Shown one piece after another: positions 27,766 to 35,299 of a DNA stretch of 64,000 bases; positions within the stretch are counted from its first letter, which is position 1, and every line of letters begins with the position of its first letter. The stretch spans positions 22,794 through 86,793 of the forward strand of contig NZ_JQCA01000072.1 of NCBI RefSeq assembly GCF_001437125.1, read 5' to 3'. Below the pieces are notes generated by a model, which worked only from the letters and a program-made list of their open reading frames with translations, made no database searches and was not told where the DNA came from. Source of the DNA: Levilactobacillus paucivorans (GTDB lineage Bacteria; Bacillota; Bacilli; Lactobacillales; Lactobacillaceae). A program made the translations under genes and the position numbers.

Positions 27766-28269
27766 GTGAAATCTAAATTAGTCATCTCCATTGCCCTGTT
27801 ACTTGCAGGAACAAGCACTGCCTTAATAGGGCCATCCGCGTATGCTAAAGATAAAGCCGTAACCATTCCAAAAATTTTACGTGGTAATTGGGTAAATCAA
27901 ATTGAATACAAGTATCATAAAGGTAAATTTTATCGACAATCCTACATGTATACACAAGTAACAAAACATTATGTTATTTCTTCTAGATTTCAATCAGATG
28001 CCTATGGCACAAAAGTTGTTTCCTATAAGAAGGTTAAAAACTCAAAGACAGGAAAAAGAAACATTTATCGGTTAAAAGCCACTGATATTACCCTGGTACC
28101 TGTAAAAAAGCACACCTATCATTACGTTTACATGCGAAGAATAACTGTTGGCAAGAAACATTTTTTGAGTGTGGCTTTTAAGCTTGCAGATCTTGATCAA
28201 ATTAATTCGATGTACGGAAACGCAAAAGATAATGGCCTTAACAAAGATTTTCAAACGCCGAAGAAATAA
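27766..28269 (+). CDS. Small secreted protein (167 aa), AT-rich
   Basis: Starts with GTG at 27766 behind GGAG. Residues 1-27 form a signal peptide (positive start, Leu/Ala core, cleavage near SAYA-KD). The mature part is basic and rich in Lys and Tyr, with a GNW motif and no cysteines, and matches no family I can name. Base composition is clearly more AT-rich than neighbours, and it lies between ssrA and an IS30 element, so acquisition by transfer is likely. Confidence 0.75.
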   Translation: MKSKLVISIALLLAGTSTALIGPSAYAKDKAVTIPKILRGNWVNQIEYKYHKGKFYRQSYMYTQVTKHYVISSRFQSDAYGTKVVSYKKVKNSKTGKRNIYRLKATDITLVPVKKHTYHYVYMRRITVGKKHFLSVAFKLADLDQINSMYGNAKDNGLNKDFQTPKK

Positions 28270-28403
28270 CAACGTTGAAGAAAAGAATTTTAACACTGAT
28301 TGAATAAAAGACCGATAGCAGGTATGAACTGCCTTTCCGCATGACCGGCAATTTTATTTGACCGTTCTTCACCCCTTTGCGCCGTTCTCTGTTATACTGA
28401 AGG

Positions 28404-28473
28404 TACAAAAGAAGTTTGTATCATCGGACTCACCAAAGGCCCCGACTATCGCAAGTAGTCAGGGCCTTTTTTA
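28404..28473 (+). ncRNA. Fst/par-type antitoxin RNA (RNAII-like)
   Basis: An extended -10 box TGTTATACT (28390-28398) would start a transcript near 28404. It contains the block 28414-28434, the complement of a toxin translation start (GGTGAGTCC then ATG-ATACAAAC), and ends in a strong terminator hairpin (28438-28466, GGCCCCGACTA/TAGTCAGGGCC) with TTTTTT. This is the layout of par antitoxins, which bind the toxin mRNA around its ribosome binding site. The matching toxin lies 1.1 kb away, beyond an IS30 insertion. Transcription is inferred. Confidence 0.65.
28414..28434. repeat. par-locus direct repeat, antitoxin copy
   Basis: GTTTGTATCATCGGACTCACC. Its partner, 22 bases at 29691-29712 over the toxin start codon, differs by three changes. 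Direct repeats in this arrangement let antitoxin and toxin RNAs pair although transcribed from separate places. Confidence 0.75.
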
Positions 28474-28482
28474 TACGTGACG

Positions 28483-29566
28483 AATTGTCAAACCAAATGC
28501 AACACTTCATCAAATAAAACTTCTTCAGGGGTACAATAGTCTAGAACCTTTCTCGGACGGTGGTTTAGCTGCCATTGGCAACTCTTAATTTCCTCGTCCG
28601 TTCGCGGTTCCAGACTTTTATTTTTAGGGAAGTATTCTCGAATCAAACCATTCGTATTCTCGTTTGTGCCTCGTTGCTGAGGTGCATATGGATCTGGCCA
28701 GTAGATAGTAACACCAAGTTTTTCACGGATTTCCGCTAAGTTCAAAAACTCTGTTCCATGGTCCGGAGTAAGTGAAAGAACAAATTCCTTAGGAATTTGA
28801 TCAAACATTGTTGTGAGGGCTTCATTCACTGATTGACCATTCTTTCGTTTGGCTTTTTGAATCAAAGTGTATCGAGTTAGTCGCTCTACTGCAGTCACTA
28901 AAACAGACTCGCCGACGTTACCAAGAATGGTGTCTATCTCCCAATCACCAATTCTAGTACGGTTGTTAACAAAATTAGGTCGTTCTTGAATAGGAATATA
29001 GTCCACCTTAGGTTCTCGATGTTTACGGTCTCCGGGGTGATGCCGCTTTCGACCTTTGTGTCTGAGATCTCGTCGAATCCCTGTATCTCCATGTGAAGAG
29101 AACGGTAAATTCAAATTATGGTTTTCAATGTGTCGATAAATCGTGTTATAACTAACCGTCACTTTGTTTTCTAACTTCAGGCGTTGAGAGATCTGTTGCG
29201 GGGACCAGTGATGTTCACGAGTCATTTCAATTACTTGAGCACATACTTCTGGGAGTTGTTCTAGAAGTCTTGGTTTATGACTGTGCTGTCTCCTGGAGTG
29301 ATAAGATTCTTGGGCCTCAGAAGGAGAATAATGCCGTGGTATTCGGCGAATTTCCCTGGAGATAGTGCTTGGTGAACGATGTAGCCGTAAGGCTACACCT
29401 CGGATAGATAGACCTCTTGCCAATAATTCCAGAATACTTTCTCGTTCTTTTATAGTAAGATGGTGATAGCCCATAGCGAGCACTCCTTTACTTTTCTTGG
29501 TCGTTAAGTAATTGTACCCGCTATGGGTCTTTTTATTCAATTAGTGTTGCACTTCAATTGTAAATT
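28483..29566 (-). mobile_element. IS30-family insertion sequence
   Basis: Imperfect terminal repeats of 24 bases, AATTGTCAAACC... at 28483-28506 and the inverted partner at 29543-29566, share 17 positions including GCAACACT. They enclose one intact IS30-type transposase gene, giving about 1.08 kb, the usual size. The target duplication cannot be defined with confidence. The element sits inside an Fst toxin-antitoxin locus. Confidence 0.85.
28488..29474 (-). CDS. IS30-family transposase
   Basis: 328 residues. The N-terminal helix-turn-helix (HHLTIKERESILELLARGLSIRGVALRLHRSPSTISREI) is followed by a DDE integrase domain: D in IGDWEIDTILG, D in LTPDHGTEF, and E in QQRGTNENTNGLIREYFPK. All three catalytic residues are present, so it should be active. 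The ATG at 29474 has AAAGGAG upstream; the frame is open for 22 more codons without a site. The stop codon lies inside the terminal repeat. Confidence 0.93.
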   Translation of the reverse strand: MGYHHLTIKERESILELLARGLSIRGVALRLHRSPSTISREIRRIPRHYSPSEAQESYHSRRQHSHKPRLLEQLPEVCAQVIEMTREHHWSPQQISQRLKLENKVTVSYNTIYRHIENHNLNLPFSSHGDTGIRRDLRHKGRKRHHPGDRKHREPKVDYIPIQERPNFVNNRTRIGDWEIDTILGNVGESVLVTAVERLTRYTLIQKAKRKNGQSVNEALTTMFDQIPKEFVLSLTPDHGTEFLNLAEIREKLGVTIYWPDPYAPQQRGTNENTNGLIREYFPKNKSLEPRTDEEIKSCQWQLNHRPRKVLDYCTPEEVLFDEVLHLV

Positions 29567-29614
29567 TGTCGTCTATGTATAACAATAAACGGGTGGGTTA
29601 GCAGTTACCTAAAA

Positions 29615-29701
29615 CTACCTGTGACGCCTACGGTCTAACCAGTCCGTAAATAAAGCTATTAGGATGCCAACAACAAGTGGCGCAAAAAAAGTTTGTAACA
29701 T
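29615..29701 (-). CDS. Type I toxin, Fst/Ldr-like (28 aa)
   Basis: The peptide MLQTFFAPLVVGILIALF...RRRHR fits the Fst family: short start, membrane helix containing the APxxVGI core, then DW and a charged tail. GGGGAGGTGA precedes the ATG. The leader hairpin CCCAC...GTGGG (29734-29714 on the minus strand) can hide the ribosome binding site, as in par loci. Fst peptides insert in the cell's own membrane and are silenced by an antisense RNA; the probable antitoxin is at 28404-28473. Confidence 0.75.
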   Translation of the reverse strand: MLQTFFAPLVVGILIALFTDWLDRRRHR

Positions 29702-29712
29702 AAGGACTCACC
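29691..29712. repeat. par-locus direct repeat, toxin copy
   Basis: Covers the toxin ribosome binding site, start codon and first three codons; near-identical to 28414-28434 in the same orientation. Confidence 0.75.
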
Positions 29713-29823
29713 TCCCCACTGTTGCTAGTGTGGGTTAGGCAACCTCTCCATTTTCCTTGACTGAAACCACAATGGCTACCGAACAGGTGCTTGCCTTGTC
29801 ATCGAAATCAGCCAGGATCTATG

Positions 29824-29850
29824 TTGCAATTACAACAAAAGTGTTATACT
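29824..29850 (+). promoter_or_regulatory. Probable promoter of the NimA-like gene
   Basis: TTGCAA and TATACT separated by 15 bases, 67 bases before the ATG. Spacing is short, so support is moderate. Confidence 0.45.
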
Positions 29851-29916
29851 AATAGTTGTCAACGACCATTCAGTACGACCGTTCGCTGGCAATTAATGAT
29901 CTTGGAGGAATCGCCT

Positions 29917-30396
29917 ATGTTTCGTGACATGCGTTTAGCTAAACAACAACTTTCAGCTGCCGATACGGCCCAAATTTTAAAGGATGCCGATTATGGGACT
30001 CTGGCTTTATGGGGGGAAGACTATCCCTACTCTGTCCCGATTAGTTATGTCTATGACGGCGAGAAGATCTACTTTCATGGGGCCACAACGGGCCTTAAGA
30101 ACGATCTGCTGACTCACCACCAGAAGGTTTCCTTATCTGTGGTTGGCAGTCACTCCGTTCAACCCACCTCCTACACCATGTACTACACCAGTGTGATCGC
30201 CTTCGGAACGGCAACTTTGGTTACTAATCCCAAGATCATGCAACACGCGATGGAGATGACTTCTGAGAAATACGCCCCCGGCTTATTAAAGGGCGGTCGC
30301 GAGTACATCGCCTCTGAAAAAGGCAATTTTGCCGTTTACGAAATGTCCTTGGACCATGTCACGGGAAAGCGTTCCAGTCACCTATCCACCGACTAG
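29917..30396 (+). CDS. Pyridoxamine 5'-phosphate oxidase-family protein (NimA-like)
   Basis: 159 residues of the flavin-binding split-barrel fold, COG3467 type. The typical signatures are DADYGTLALWGEDYPYSVPISYVYDGEKIYFHGA and LSVVGSHSVQP. Family members include nitroimidazole reductases and uncharacterised FMN proteins; the substrate is not predictable. The ATG at 29917 has GGAGGAAT upstream; the frame extends 42 codons 5' without support. Monocistronic. Confidence 0.88.
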   Translation: MFRDMRLAKQQLSAADTAQILKDADYGTLALWGEDYPYSVPISYVYDGEKIYFHGATTGLKNDLLTHHQKVSLSVVGSHSVQPTSYTMYYTSVIAFGTATLVTNPKIMQHAMEMTSEKYAPGLLKGGREYIASEKGNFAVYEMSLDHVTGKRSSHLSTD

Positions 30397-30433
30397 TTCA
30401 CTTGTTTCACCGATAATCCAAATACAACCTAAA

Positions 30434-30467
30434 GCATGAGTGCCGTTTGGTGGCTCATGTTTTTTTC
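30434..30467 (+). terminator. Terminator of the NimA-like gene
   Basis: CATGAGTGCC pairs with GGTGGCTCATG around GTTT, followed by TTTTTTTC. Confidence 0.85.
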
Positions 30468-30601
30468 ATTCTAATAAGTGAGGACGTTACTAATTTGTCG
30501 CTGCCGTCATATTGGTAATCGAACTGTCTTCATTTGTCATCTCGACGCAACTCCCTCGCAAAATTCACGGGGTATACTGACCTTATCGTTAGTTAATTGC
30601 G

Positions 30602-31204
30602 ATGACAAATTCTAAAAAAAGCGGAGTGAGCATTATCAATACCACAACTGTAAAAGTTTTAATCGGTACTTTAGGGGCAGCGGCCATGTTACTTGCCGGC
30701 ACGCAAACGGCTTCGGCCCACATGACGGCCTCAACGCCACAAACTCAAGCCACGCAAACGACCCAAACGGCCGCAACGACGACCGCAACGGCTACAAACA
30801 CGAGCTACAACCACACGAACAGTCAAGGGACTGCGACGAATACGGCAACGACCAGCAACGCTTCTGGCGCTGTGGCCAAAGCCTTATCAGTTGCCAACAG
30901 TGGCGTACCTTACGTCTACGGTGGTAGCAGTCTATCTGGCTTCGACTGTTCAGGTCTGGTTCAATACGCCTTTGGCCTGAGCGCCCGGACCACTTACCAA
31001 CAAACGAACCTGGGCACCCACCATTACGATGTGGCGAACGCGCCAGCCGGTGCCATCTTGTTCTGGGGTTCCGAAAGTGCGCCTTACCATGATGGAATTT
31101 CCTTGGGTAACGGCCAATACGTCGCCGCCCAAAACGAAAATGACGGGATTGGCGTCTTCAGCCAAACCTACTGGGCTCCTAGCTACTACATTACCTTAAA
31201 CTAA
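30602..31204 (+). CDS. Secreted NlpC/P60 peptidoglycan hydrolase
   Basis: 200 residues: signal peptide (1-39, ending TASA-H), a Thr/Ala/Gln-rich low-complexity linker (40-88), and an NlpC/P60 domain with nucleophile C116 in GFDCSGLVQYAFG and H163 in YHDGISLG. It should cleave gamma-D-Glu-diamino acid bonds in wall peptides. The start is uncertain: ATG 30602 lacks a ribosome binding site, while GGAG lies inside the ORF before GTG/ATT codons 9-11; either would still leave a full signal peptide. Confidence 0.9.
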   Translation: MTNSKKSGVSIINTTTVKVLIGTLGAAAMLLAGTQTASAHMTASTPQTQATQTTQTAATTTATATNTSYNHTNSQGTATNTATTSNASGAVAKALSVANSGVPYVYGGSSLSGFDCSGLVQYAFGLSARTTYQQTNLGTHHYDVANAPAGAILFWGSESAPYHDGISLGNGQYVAAQNENDGIGVFSQTYWAPSYYITLN

Positions 31205-31217
31205 TTCTTAACCTATG

Positions 31218-31248
31218 GGACGACTGACACGCTCAGTCGTCCTTTTTT
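31218..31248 (+). terminator. Terminator of the NlpC/P60 gene
   Basis: GGACGACTGA pairs perfectly with TCAGTCGTCC around CACGC, followed by TTTTTTG. Confidence 0.92.
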
Positions 31249-31378
31249 GATCCCCAATCTAGTCTGGCTATCCACCTAACTAATAAGGATCACGATCGAT
31301 CCCCTTCCCACTAAAGGTGGTAAGTTATGGTCGTTGCCAGTAAAGAAGAGTTCCCAGATTTGACTGGAGGGTGATTTT

Positions 31379-31762
31379 ATGAAAAAATTCTGGCGCACTG
31401 GTATCGTTGCTGTAATTGGCTGCTTAGGGTTACTCATTCTGGCTTCACCGGTGATAGGTCATGCCGACCGACTGCCAGTCAATGATAATCTCCCAATTGA
31501 GCGGCCCAAGTTAGTGGCCCCTGGGTCAATGATTGCCACCGACTCCTACCGTTTAGCTCCGGTTTCTCACACGGCAATCACACGGGCAGCGACGATTCCA
31601 CTACGTTGGTCCGCGATTAAACAAGCCACCGGAACCACCACAACTAGCTGGTCACACGTGTTGAACCGTCTTGGCATTGTCCTCTTGGCCGGATTAGTTG
31701 CGACTGGCGCCACCTATGCCCTCACCGACTGGCGGCGTTGGACCCCTCGTGTGGGCCGTTGA
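31379..31762 (+). CDS. Exported membrane-anchored protein (127 aa)
   Basis: GGAGGGTG precedes the ATG. Residues 1-28 look like a signal peptide (MKKFWRTGIVAVIGCLGLLILASP...GHA-D); a second hydrophobic segment (RLGIVLLAGLVATGATYAL, about 96-115) near the C-terminus is followed by basic residues, so the middle is probably outside and anchored at the end. No family recognised. It follows a cell wall hydrolase but has its own terminator. Confidence 0.7.
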   Translation: MKKFWRTGIVAVIGCLGLLILASPVIGHADRLPVNDNLPIERPKLVAPGSMIATDSYRLAPVSHTAITRAATIPLRWSAIKQATGTTTTSWSHVLNRLGIVLLAGLVATGATYALTDWRRWTPRVGR

Positions 31763-31783
31763 GTCGTTATAAATGAGATCATT

Positions 31784-31820
31784 AAACGACGTGAAGTCCG
31801 AAAACTTCACGTCGTTTTTT
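31784..31820 (+). terminator. Terminator of the 127-aa gene
   Basis: A perfect 14-bp stem (AAACGACGTGAAGT and complement) around CCGAAA, followed by TTTTTT. Confidence 0.92.
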
Positions 31821-32057
31821 AGTGTTTTTTATTGATTAAGCTGAACCGGATCCCGTGGATCGCTGTAACCGAGGGAACTCGCCGCAATCGCATCTTCACT
31901 GTTTCCGGACGGCGACCGAGTCGCGCCGAAATCTCCTTGATTGATAGTCCTTGATCGCAACGGAGAATCAAGAGACAGCGCACCCCGAATCACCAGATAT
32001 CGTTGGAGTTCCGTGGCTAGTTCCACCAGAAACGCTTCATAATTTGTCCAACCTCAT
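31819..32057 (-). pseudogene. Broken helix-turn-helix gene (probable)
   Basis: GGGAGGGGAGAC lies before an ATG at 32057 whose frame closes after six codons. The next frame then reads YEAFLVELATELQRYLVIRGA, and the third frame continues LLILRCDQGLSIKEISARLG and RRPETVKMRLRRVP, a convincing helix-turn-helix, to a stop at 31819. Two +1 shifts would restore one ~75-residue DNA-binding protein. I infer a decayed regulator; sequencing error or an HTH-only ORF starting at GTG 31983 are alternatives. Its end overlaps the convergent terminator. Confidence 0.45.
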
Positions 32058-32182
32058 GTCTCCCCTCCCTCTGCGTAGTAAACGAACGAACTCCCCCAAA
32101 AGTCACATTTTAATTGAAAGTTTTCTCGATTTCCTAAATTATACGCAATGCTAACCCCGTAACCGCCTGGTCCTCGACACAC

Positions 32183-32220
32183 CTAAAAAGCCCCAAGTGA
32201 CAGGTGCCATCACTCAAGGC
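32183..32220 (-). terminator. Terminator of fumC
   Basis: On the minus RNA GCCUUGAGUGA pairs with UCACUUGGGGC through several G-U pairs, followed by UUUUUAGG. The wobble pairs form only on this strand, supporting the direction. Confidence 0.75.
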
Positions 32221-32234
32221 CGCAATTCATTACA

Positions 32235-33620
32235 TTAATCTTGCCGATCCACATTGGTCATTTTCAATGGGTCAACCCAAGCCGTAAACTGGTCAGCCGT
32301 CACTTTTCCCGATTGCAAAGCAACCTCACGTAGTGTTTTCCCGGATCGTTCAGCCTCCTGAGCAATCGCCGCACTGGCATGGTAGCCGATGTGCGGTGAT
32401 AAGGCCGTAACTAGCATCAGTGACTGGTCCACCAATTCGGCCATCCGTTCGGCATTAACGGTCAGTCCCTGAACGAGTTTCGTGGTAAATCCAGCCACCG
32501 TTCCCGCCAGAACATCCGTCGACTCTAAGAAAGTCGCAATCAAAATAGGCTTGTACACGTTCATCTCAAAATTCCCCTGTGACGCCGCGACGGTCATGGT
32601 GACGTCGTTTCCCATCACCCGGGTCGCCGCCATTGTCAGAGCCTCTGCCTGCGTGGGATTAACTTTTCCTGGCATGATTGAAGAACCCGGCTCGTTAGCG
32701 GGAATATTCAGCTCACCATAACCAGCCCGCGGGCCACTTGCCAGAAAACGAATATCATTCGCAATCTTCATGAGATCACTAGCTAGCGTGGTCAGCGCCC
32801 CATGCACCACGGTCAAACCAGAGTGGGCAGCCAAACCAAAGAACTTATTGGTTTTGGCGGTAAAGGCCAGATCATAATCAGCAGCCAGTTGGGTCGCCAC
32901 CGCGGCCGCAAAGCCCGGAGCAGTGTTCAATCCCGTTCCGACGGCAGTTCCCCCGATCGGTAATTCCAGTAATGTCGGGGCCAAAGTCTTCAGATAGTCA
33001 CGGTCATGAGTCAACATGCTAACCCACCCACTAATTTCCTGTCCAAAAGTCAGCGGTGTCGCGTCTTGGAGATGGGTCCGACCAACTTTGACCACATGTT
33101 GGTAAGCCATTTCCTTCTTTTGAAATTCAGCAATCAACCGATCCACTACCACTAGCAGGTTGTGAACCGCTACCGCTGCTGTAATCGTCATCGCCGTGGG
33201 AAAGGTATCGTTGGAACTCTGACTGTGATTGACATCATCATTCGCCAGGACCCCGCTGGTCACATCGAGGCGTTGCGTTTGATGCGCGATAACCTCATTG
33301 ACGTTCATATTGGTCTGCGTGCCCGACCCCGTCTGATAAACGTGGAGCGGGAAGTCCTGTTGCAGTTTGGCATCATCCAAAGCCGATAAGGTATCAACCG
33401 CCTGAATAATCAACTGGGCTTTCTGTTCTTGAATCTCGCCCAGGTCACGATTGGCCACCGCTGCTGCCCGCTTAATCCGCAGGAGAGCCCGAATGACTGG
33501 CAAGGGCATCAGTGGCCCCGTCATAAAGTTATGGCGGCTACGCTCCGTCTGAGGCCCCCACAATGCCGTCGCAGGAACCTTCACCGTGCCAATAGTATCC
33601 GCTTCTTCTCGATACGCCAT
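32235..33620 (-). CDS. fumC: Fumarate hydratase class II
   Basis: Interconverts malate and fumarate. 461 residues of the aspartase/fumarase superfamily with the signature GSSIMPGKVNPTQ holding the catalytic serine loop, TGSGTQTNMNVNEV in the active site, and VGRTHLQDATP. In a lactobacillus it serves a partial reductive branch from malate or oxaloacetate to fumarate or succinate. Monocistronic, with GAGGCG before the ATG. Confidence 0.96.
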   Translation of the reverse strand: MAYREEADTIGTVKVPATALWGPQTERSRHNFMTGPLMPLPVIRALLRIKRAAAVANRDLGEIQEQKAQLIIQAVDTLSALDDAKLQQDFPLHVYQTGSGTQTNMNVNEVIAHQTQRLDVTSGVLANDDVNHSQSSNDTFPTAMTITAAVAVHNLLVVVDRLIAEFQKKEMAYQHVVKVGRTHLQDATPLTFGQEISGWVSMLTHDRDYLKTLAPTLLELPIGGTAVGTGLNTAPGFAAAVATQLAADYDLAFTAKTNKFFGLAAHSGLTVVHGALTTLASDLMKIANDIRFLASGPRAGYGELNIPANEPGSSIMPGKVNPTQAEALTMAATRVMGNDVTMTVAASQGNFEMNVYKPILIATFLESTDVLAGTVAGFTTKLVQGLTVNAERMAELVDQSLMLVTALSPHIGYHASAAIAQEAERSGKTLREVALQSGKVTADQFTAWVDPLKMTNVDRQD

Positions 33621-33703
33621 CTCATCACGCCTCTCTCATCTAATCTCTTGATCCAGCATATCGGCCCGCGTCGTCTACGTCAAGCGACCCCCAATCGAAC
33701 GCA

Positions 33704-33733
33704 CAAAAAAAGCCATCTCGTTGAAGATGACTT
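33704..33733 (-). terminator. Terminator of the AP2-type gene
   Basis: On the minus strand AAGTCATCTTC pairs with GAGATGGCTT around CAAC, followed by TTTTTTTG. Confidence 0.85.
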
Positions 33734-33759
33734 ACTTTCGTTTCAACTTGGGACTGCCA

Positions 33760-34254
33760 CTAACCCTCGACAGTTTCTGCCAATTGAACTTGATTATTCT
33801 TTGCTAATTGTTGTTCTGCCCGCCGCCGAGCAGCGACTGCATCGTCAAAGTCACTAAAAGTTTGATTCAAGACGTAACGACCGTGGTAAAATAGGCGTGC
33901 AGCCCATTTACCGGAGCGTTTGTCGAAACTAACCCCGATAACCCCCGAAATGTTGCGGGAACTAATCTTCGTTAAGGCCGCAACGTTAGAGCCATTAACC
34001 AGTGGCAGGTTGGTGGCATTCCCAATTTGCTTTCGCGTCCGAGGATCCTGAGTCAACCGTGCCTTGCTGATGTCGCGACGGTAGCAACCGCAACTGACCG
34101 TGATGCCATGGCGCAGGCGGTAACTATCCACTGTGACTAACCGCCCACAGCTACATTTACACAGCCAGGTGGCATTGCCGTTCTTCGCAGTTCCGTCACG
34201 ACGAATAACCGTCAGTCTGCCGAATTGTTGTCCACTTAAATCTAGGAGTCTCAT
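33760..34254 (-). CDS. AP2-type DNA-binding protein with zinc ribbon
   Basis: 164 residues. The N-terminus has two cysteine pairs (CKCSC and SCGC, about 31-55) that look like a zinc ribbon. The C-terminal half is an AP2/ERF-like domain: SGVIGVSFDKRSGKWAARLF with a three-strand pattern and then the helix DFDDAVAARRRAEQQLA. Such proteins are common in Firmicutes phages, often fused to HNH homing endonucleases, but no HNH motif is present here. Start ATG 34254 has GGAGG upstream. Probably a domesticated mobile-element relic or regulator. Confidence 0.8.
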   Translation of the reverse strand: MRLLDLSGQQFGRLTVIRRDGTAKNGNATWLCKCSCGRLVTVDSYRLRHGITVSCGCYRRDISKARLTQDPRTRKQIGNATNLPLVNGSNVAALTKISSRNISGVIGVSFDKRSGKWAARLFYHGRYVLNQTFSDFDDAVAARRRAEQQLAKNNQVQLAETVEG

Positions 34255-34468
34255 AAATAATTCCTCCATTCAATTAGTCATCAAGCCTGATATGCCGCAG
34301 ATTAATCCGATCTCTTTCCGCTCTTCTCCGTTAACTTAACGCTTACAATACTATTCTACACATCAAACTAAAAACTAGCTTAAAGTCCCAACCTTTTTTG
34401 GTTTTATTGGTGACCCCTAACAACTTGTTATTCTAACATGAACTTACTTTGGAAAGAAGGAATCACTT

Positions 34469-34840
34469 ATGGATATCATACTCACTTTTCTAATCTACGT
34501 CGTCGCGCTTGAACACCTGGCCATTATGGGGCTGGAGATGTGGGGACGCCCGGAGACCCAGTCTAAAGCCTTTGGCATGCCACTCGAATTCGTCCGCCAA
34601 GTCCCTGCCCAAAAAGCCTTGGCCAATCAAGGTATCTATAATGGCATGGTCGGTGTGAGCTTGCTGATCAGCCAATGGGTTCTCAGTGGCCGTTCACAAC
34701 TCCTCACAACCGCAATTTTTCTAATCTTCATTGTGGTCGTTGCCCTCTTCGGTAGTCTGACCGTCAAGAAAGAAATTTTTTGGCTTCAAGGAATGCCGTC
34801 GCTTGTCGCGTTACTCGTTTTACTAACCTTGTTAATTTAA
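34469..34840 (+). CDS. DUF1304 family membrane protein
   Basis: 123 residues with four predicted membrane helices and the DUF1304 signature: an early EHLAIMGLEMWG and the later ANQGIYNGMVG. The function of the family is unknown. GAAAGAAGGAATC precedes the ATG. Monocistronic; a separate promoter begins just downstream. Confidence 0.88.
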   Translation: MDIILTFLIYVVALEHLAIMGLEMWGRPETQSKAFGMPLEFVRQVPAQKALANQGIYNGMVGVSLLISQWVLSGRSQLLTTAIFLIFIVVVALFGSLTVKKEIFWLQGMPSLVALLVLLTLLI

Positions 34841-34860
34841 CCAAACCTTTAGGGTAAGTG

Positions 34861-34889
34861 TTTACAGGTGCGAGAACATAGGTTATAAT
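34861..34889 (+). promoter_or_regulatory. Strong promoter for a short transcript
   Basis: TTTACA (34861-34866), exactly 17 bases, TATAAT (34884-34889). The next annotated plus-strand gene is almost 1 kb away, so it seems to serve the short RNA that follows. Confidence 0.8.
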
Positions 34890-34895
34890 AACAGT

Positions 34896-35032
34896 ACATA
34901 TTCAGGTTAAGACCTGCCACGGCATTTCAATCGTTGGAGGAGTTAATTGACATTTAGCCATTATTAACACCGTTGAAGCCGTACACATACTTCTATTCTG
35001 CTGGTTGCGTTCATTCGTAACTAGCTTTTTTT
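34896..35032 (+). ncRNA. Candidate ~137-nt small RNA or peptide-coding leader
   Basis: Bounded by the promoter at 34861-34889 and an intrinsic terminator (GCTGGTTGCG/CGTAACTAGC, 35000-35025, then seven T). A 5' hairpin CAGGT-TAAG-ACCTG lies at 34903-34916. GGAGGAG is followed at good spacing by TTG and a six-codon frame MTFSHY, so a very short peptide may be translated. No downstream gene is in range to attenuate, hence a stand-alone RNA is the simplest reading. No known family recognised. Confidence 0.5.
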
Positions 35033-35043
35033 ATACCCAAAAT

Positions 35044-35074
35044 TAAAAAGCGGTCAGGACAACGTCCCGACCGC
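35044..35074 (-). terminator. Terminator of the 38-aa gene
   Basis: On the minus strand GCGGTCGGGAC pairs with GTCCTGACCGC around GTT, followed by TTTTTAATT. Confidence 0.85.
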
Positions 35075-35088
35075 GACTAGCTTCCTAT

Positions 35089-35205
35089 TTACATTCGACT
35101 CGCTGCAAGCCACAATCTCAGCATGTGATAAATGACAACACCCATTGCCCCCACAAAAAGTGTGCCACTCACGTAATAAAGATAATACACCACTGGATGT
35201 TTCAT
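35089..35205 (-). CDS. 38-aa membrane peptide
   Basis: Starts MKHPVVYYLYYVSG, with a hydrophobic helix over residues 5-33 and a short charged end. AAGGGGG sits eight bases before the ATG and a terminator follows, so this looks like a real one-gene unit. It faces the short transcript at 34896-35032. It is not clearly Fst-like. Function unknown. Confidence 0.6.
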   Translation of the reverse strand: MKHPVVYYLYYVSGTLFVGAMGVVIYHMLRLWLAASRM

Positions 35206-35299
35206 AATTTGGCCCCCTTACTAGTTAAGCAAAGCCTAACACGGCGAACCAAACTCGTCCCCGAGTTTTAACCAAAATTCGATGACTAATCTAAGTGGC

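Noticed and set aside
28475..29572. Target-site duplication of the IS30 element
   Set aside because: The flanks ACG and TGT next to the best-defined ends do not match; the exact ends are uncertain, so no duplication is claimed.
34861..35205. Second type I toxin-antitoxin pair (orphan RNA versus 38-aa peptide)
   Set aside because: The two units are convergent but have separate terminators, do not overlap, and share no repeat; the peptide does not look like Fst.
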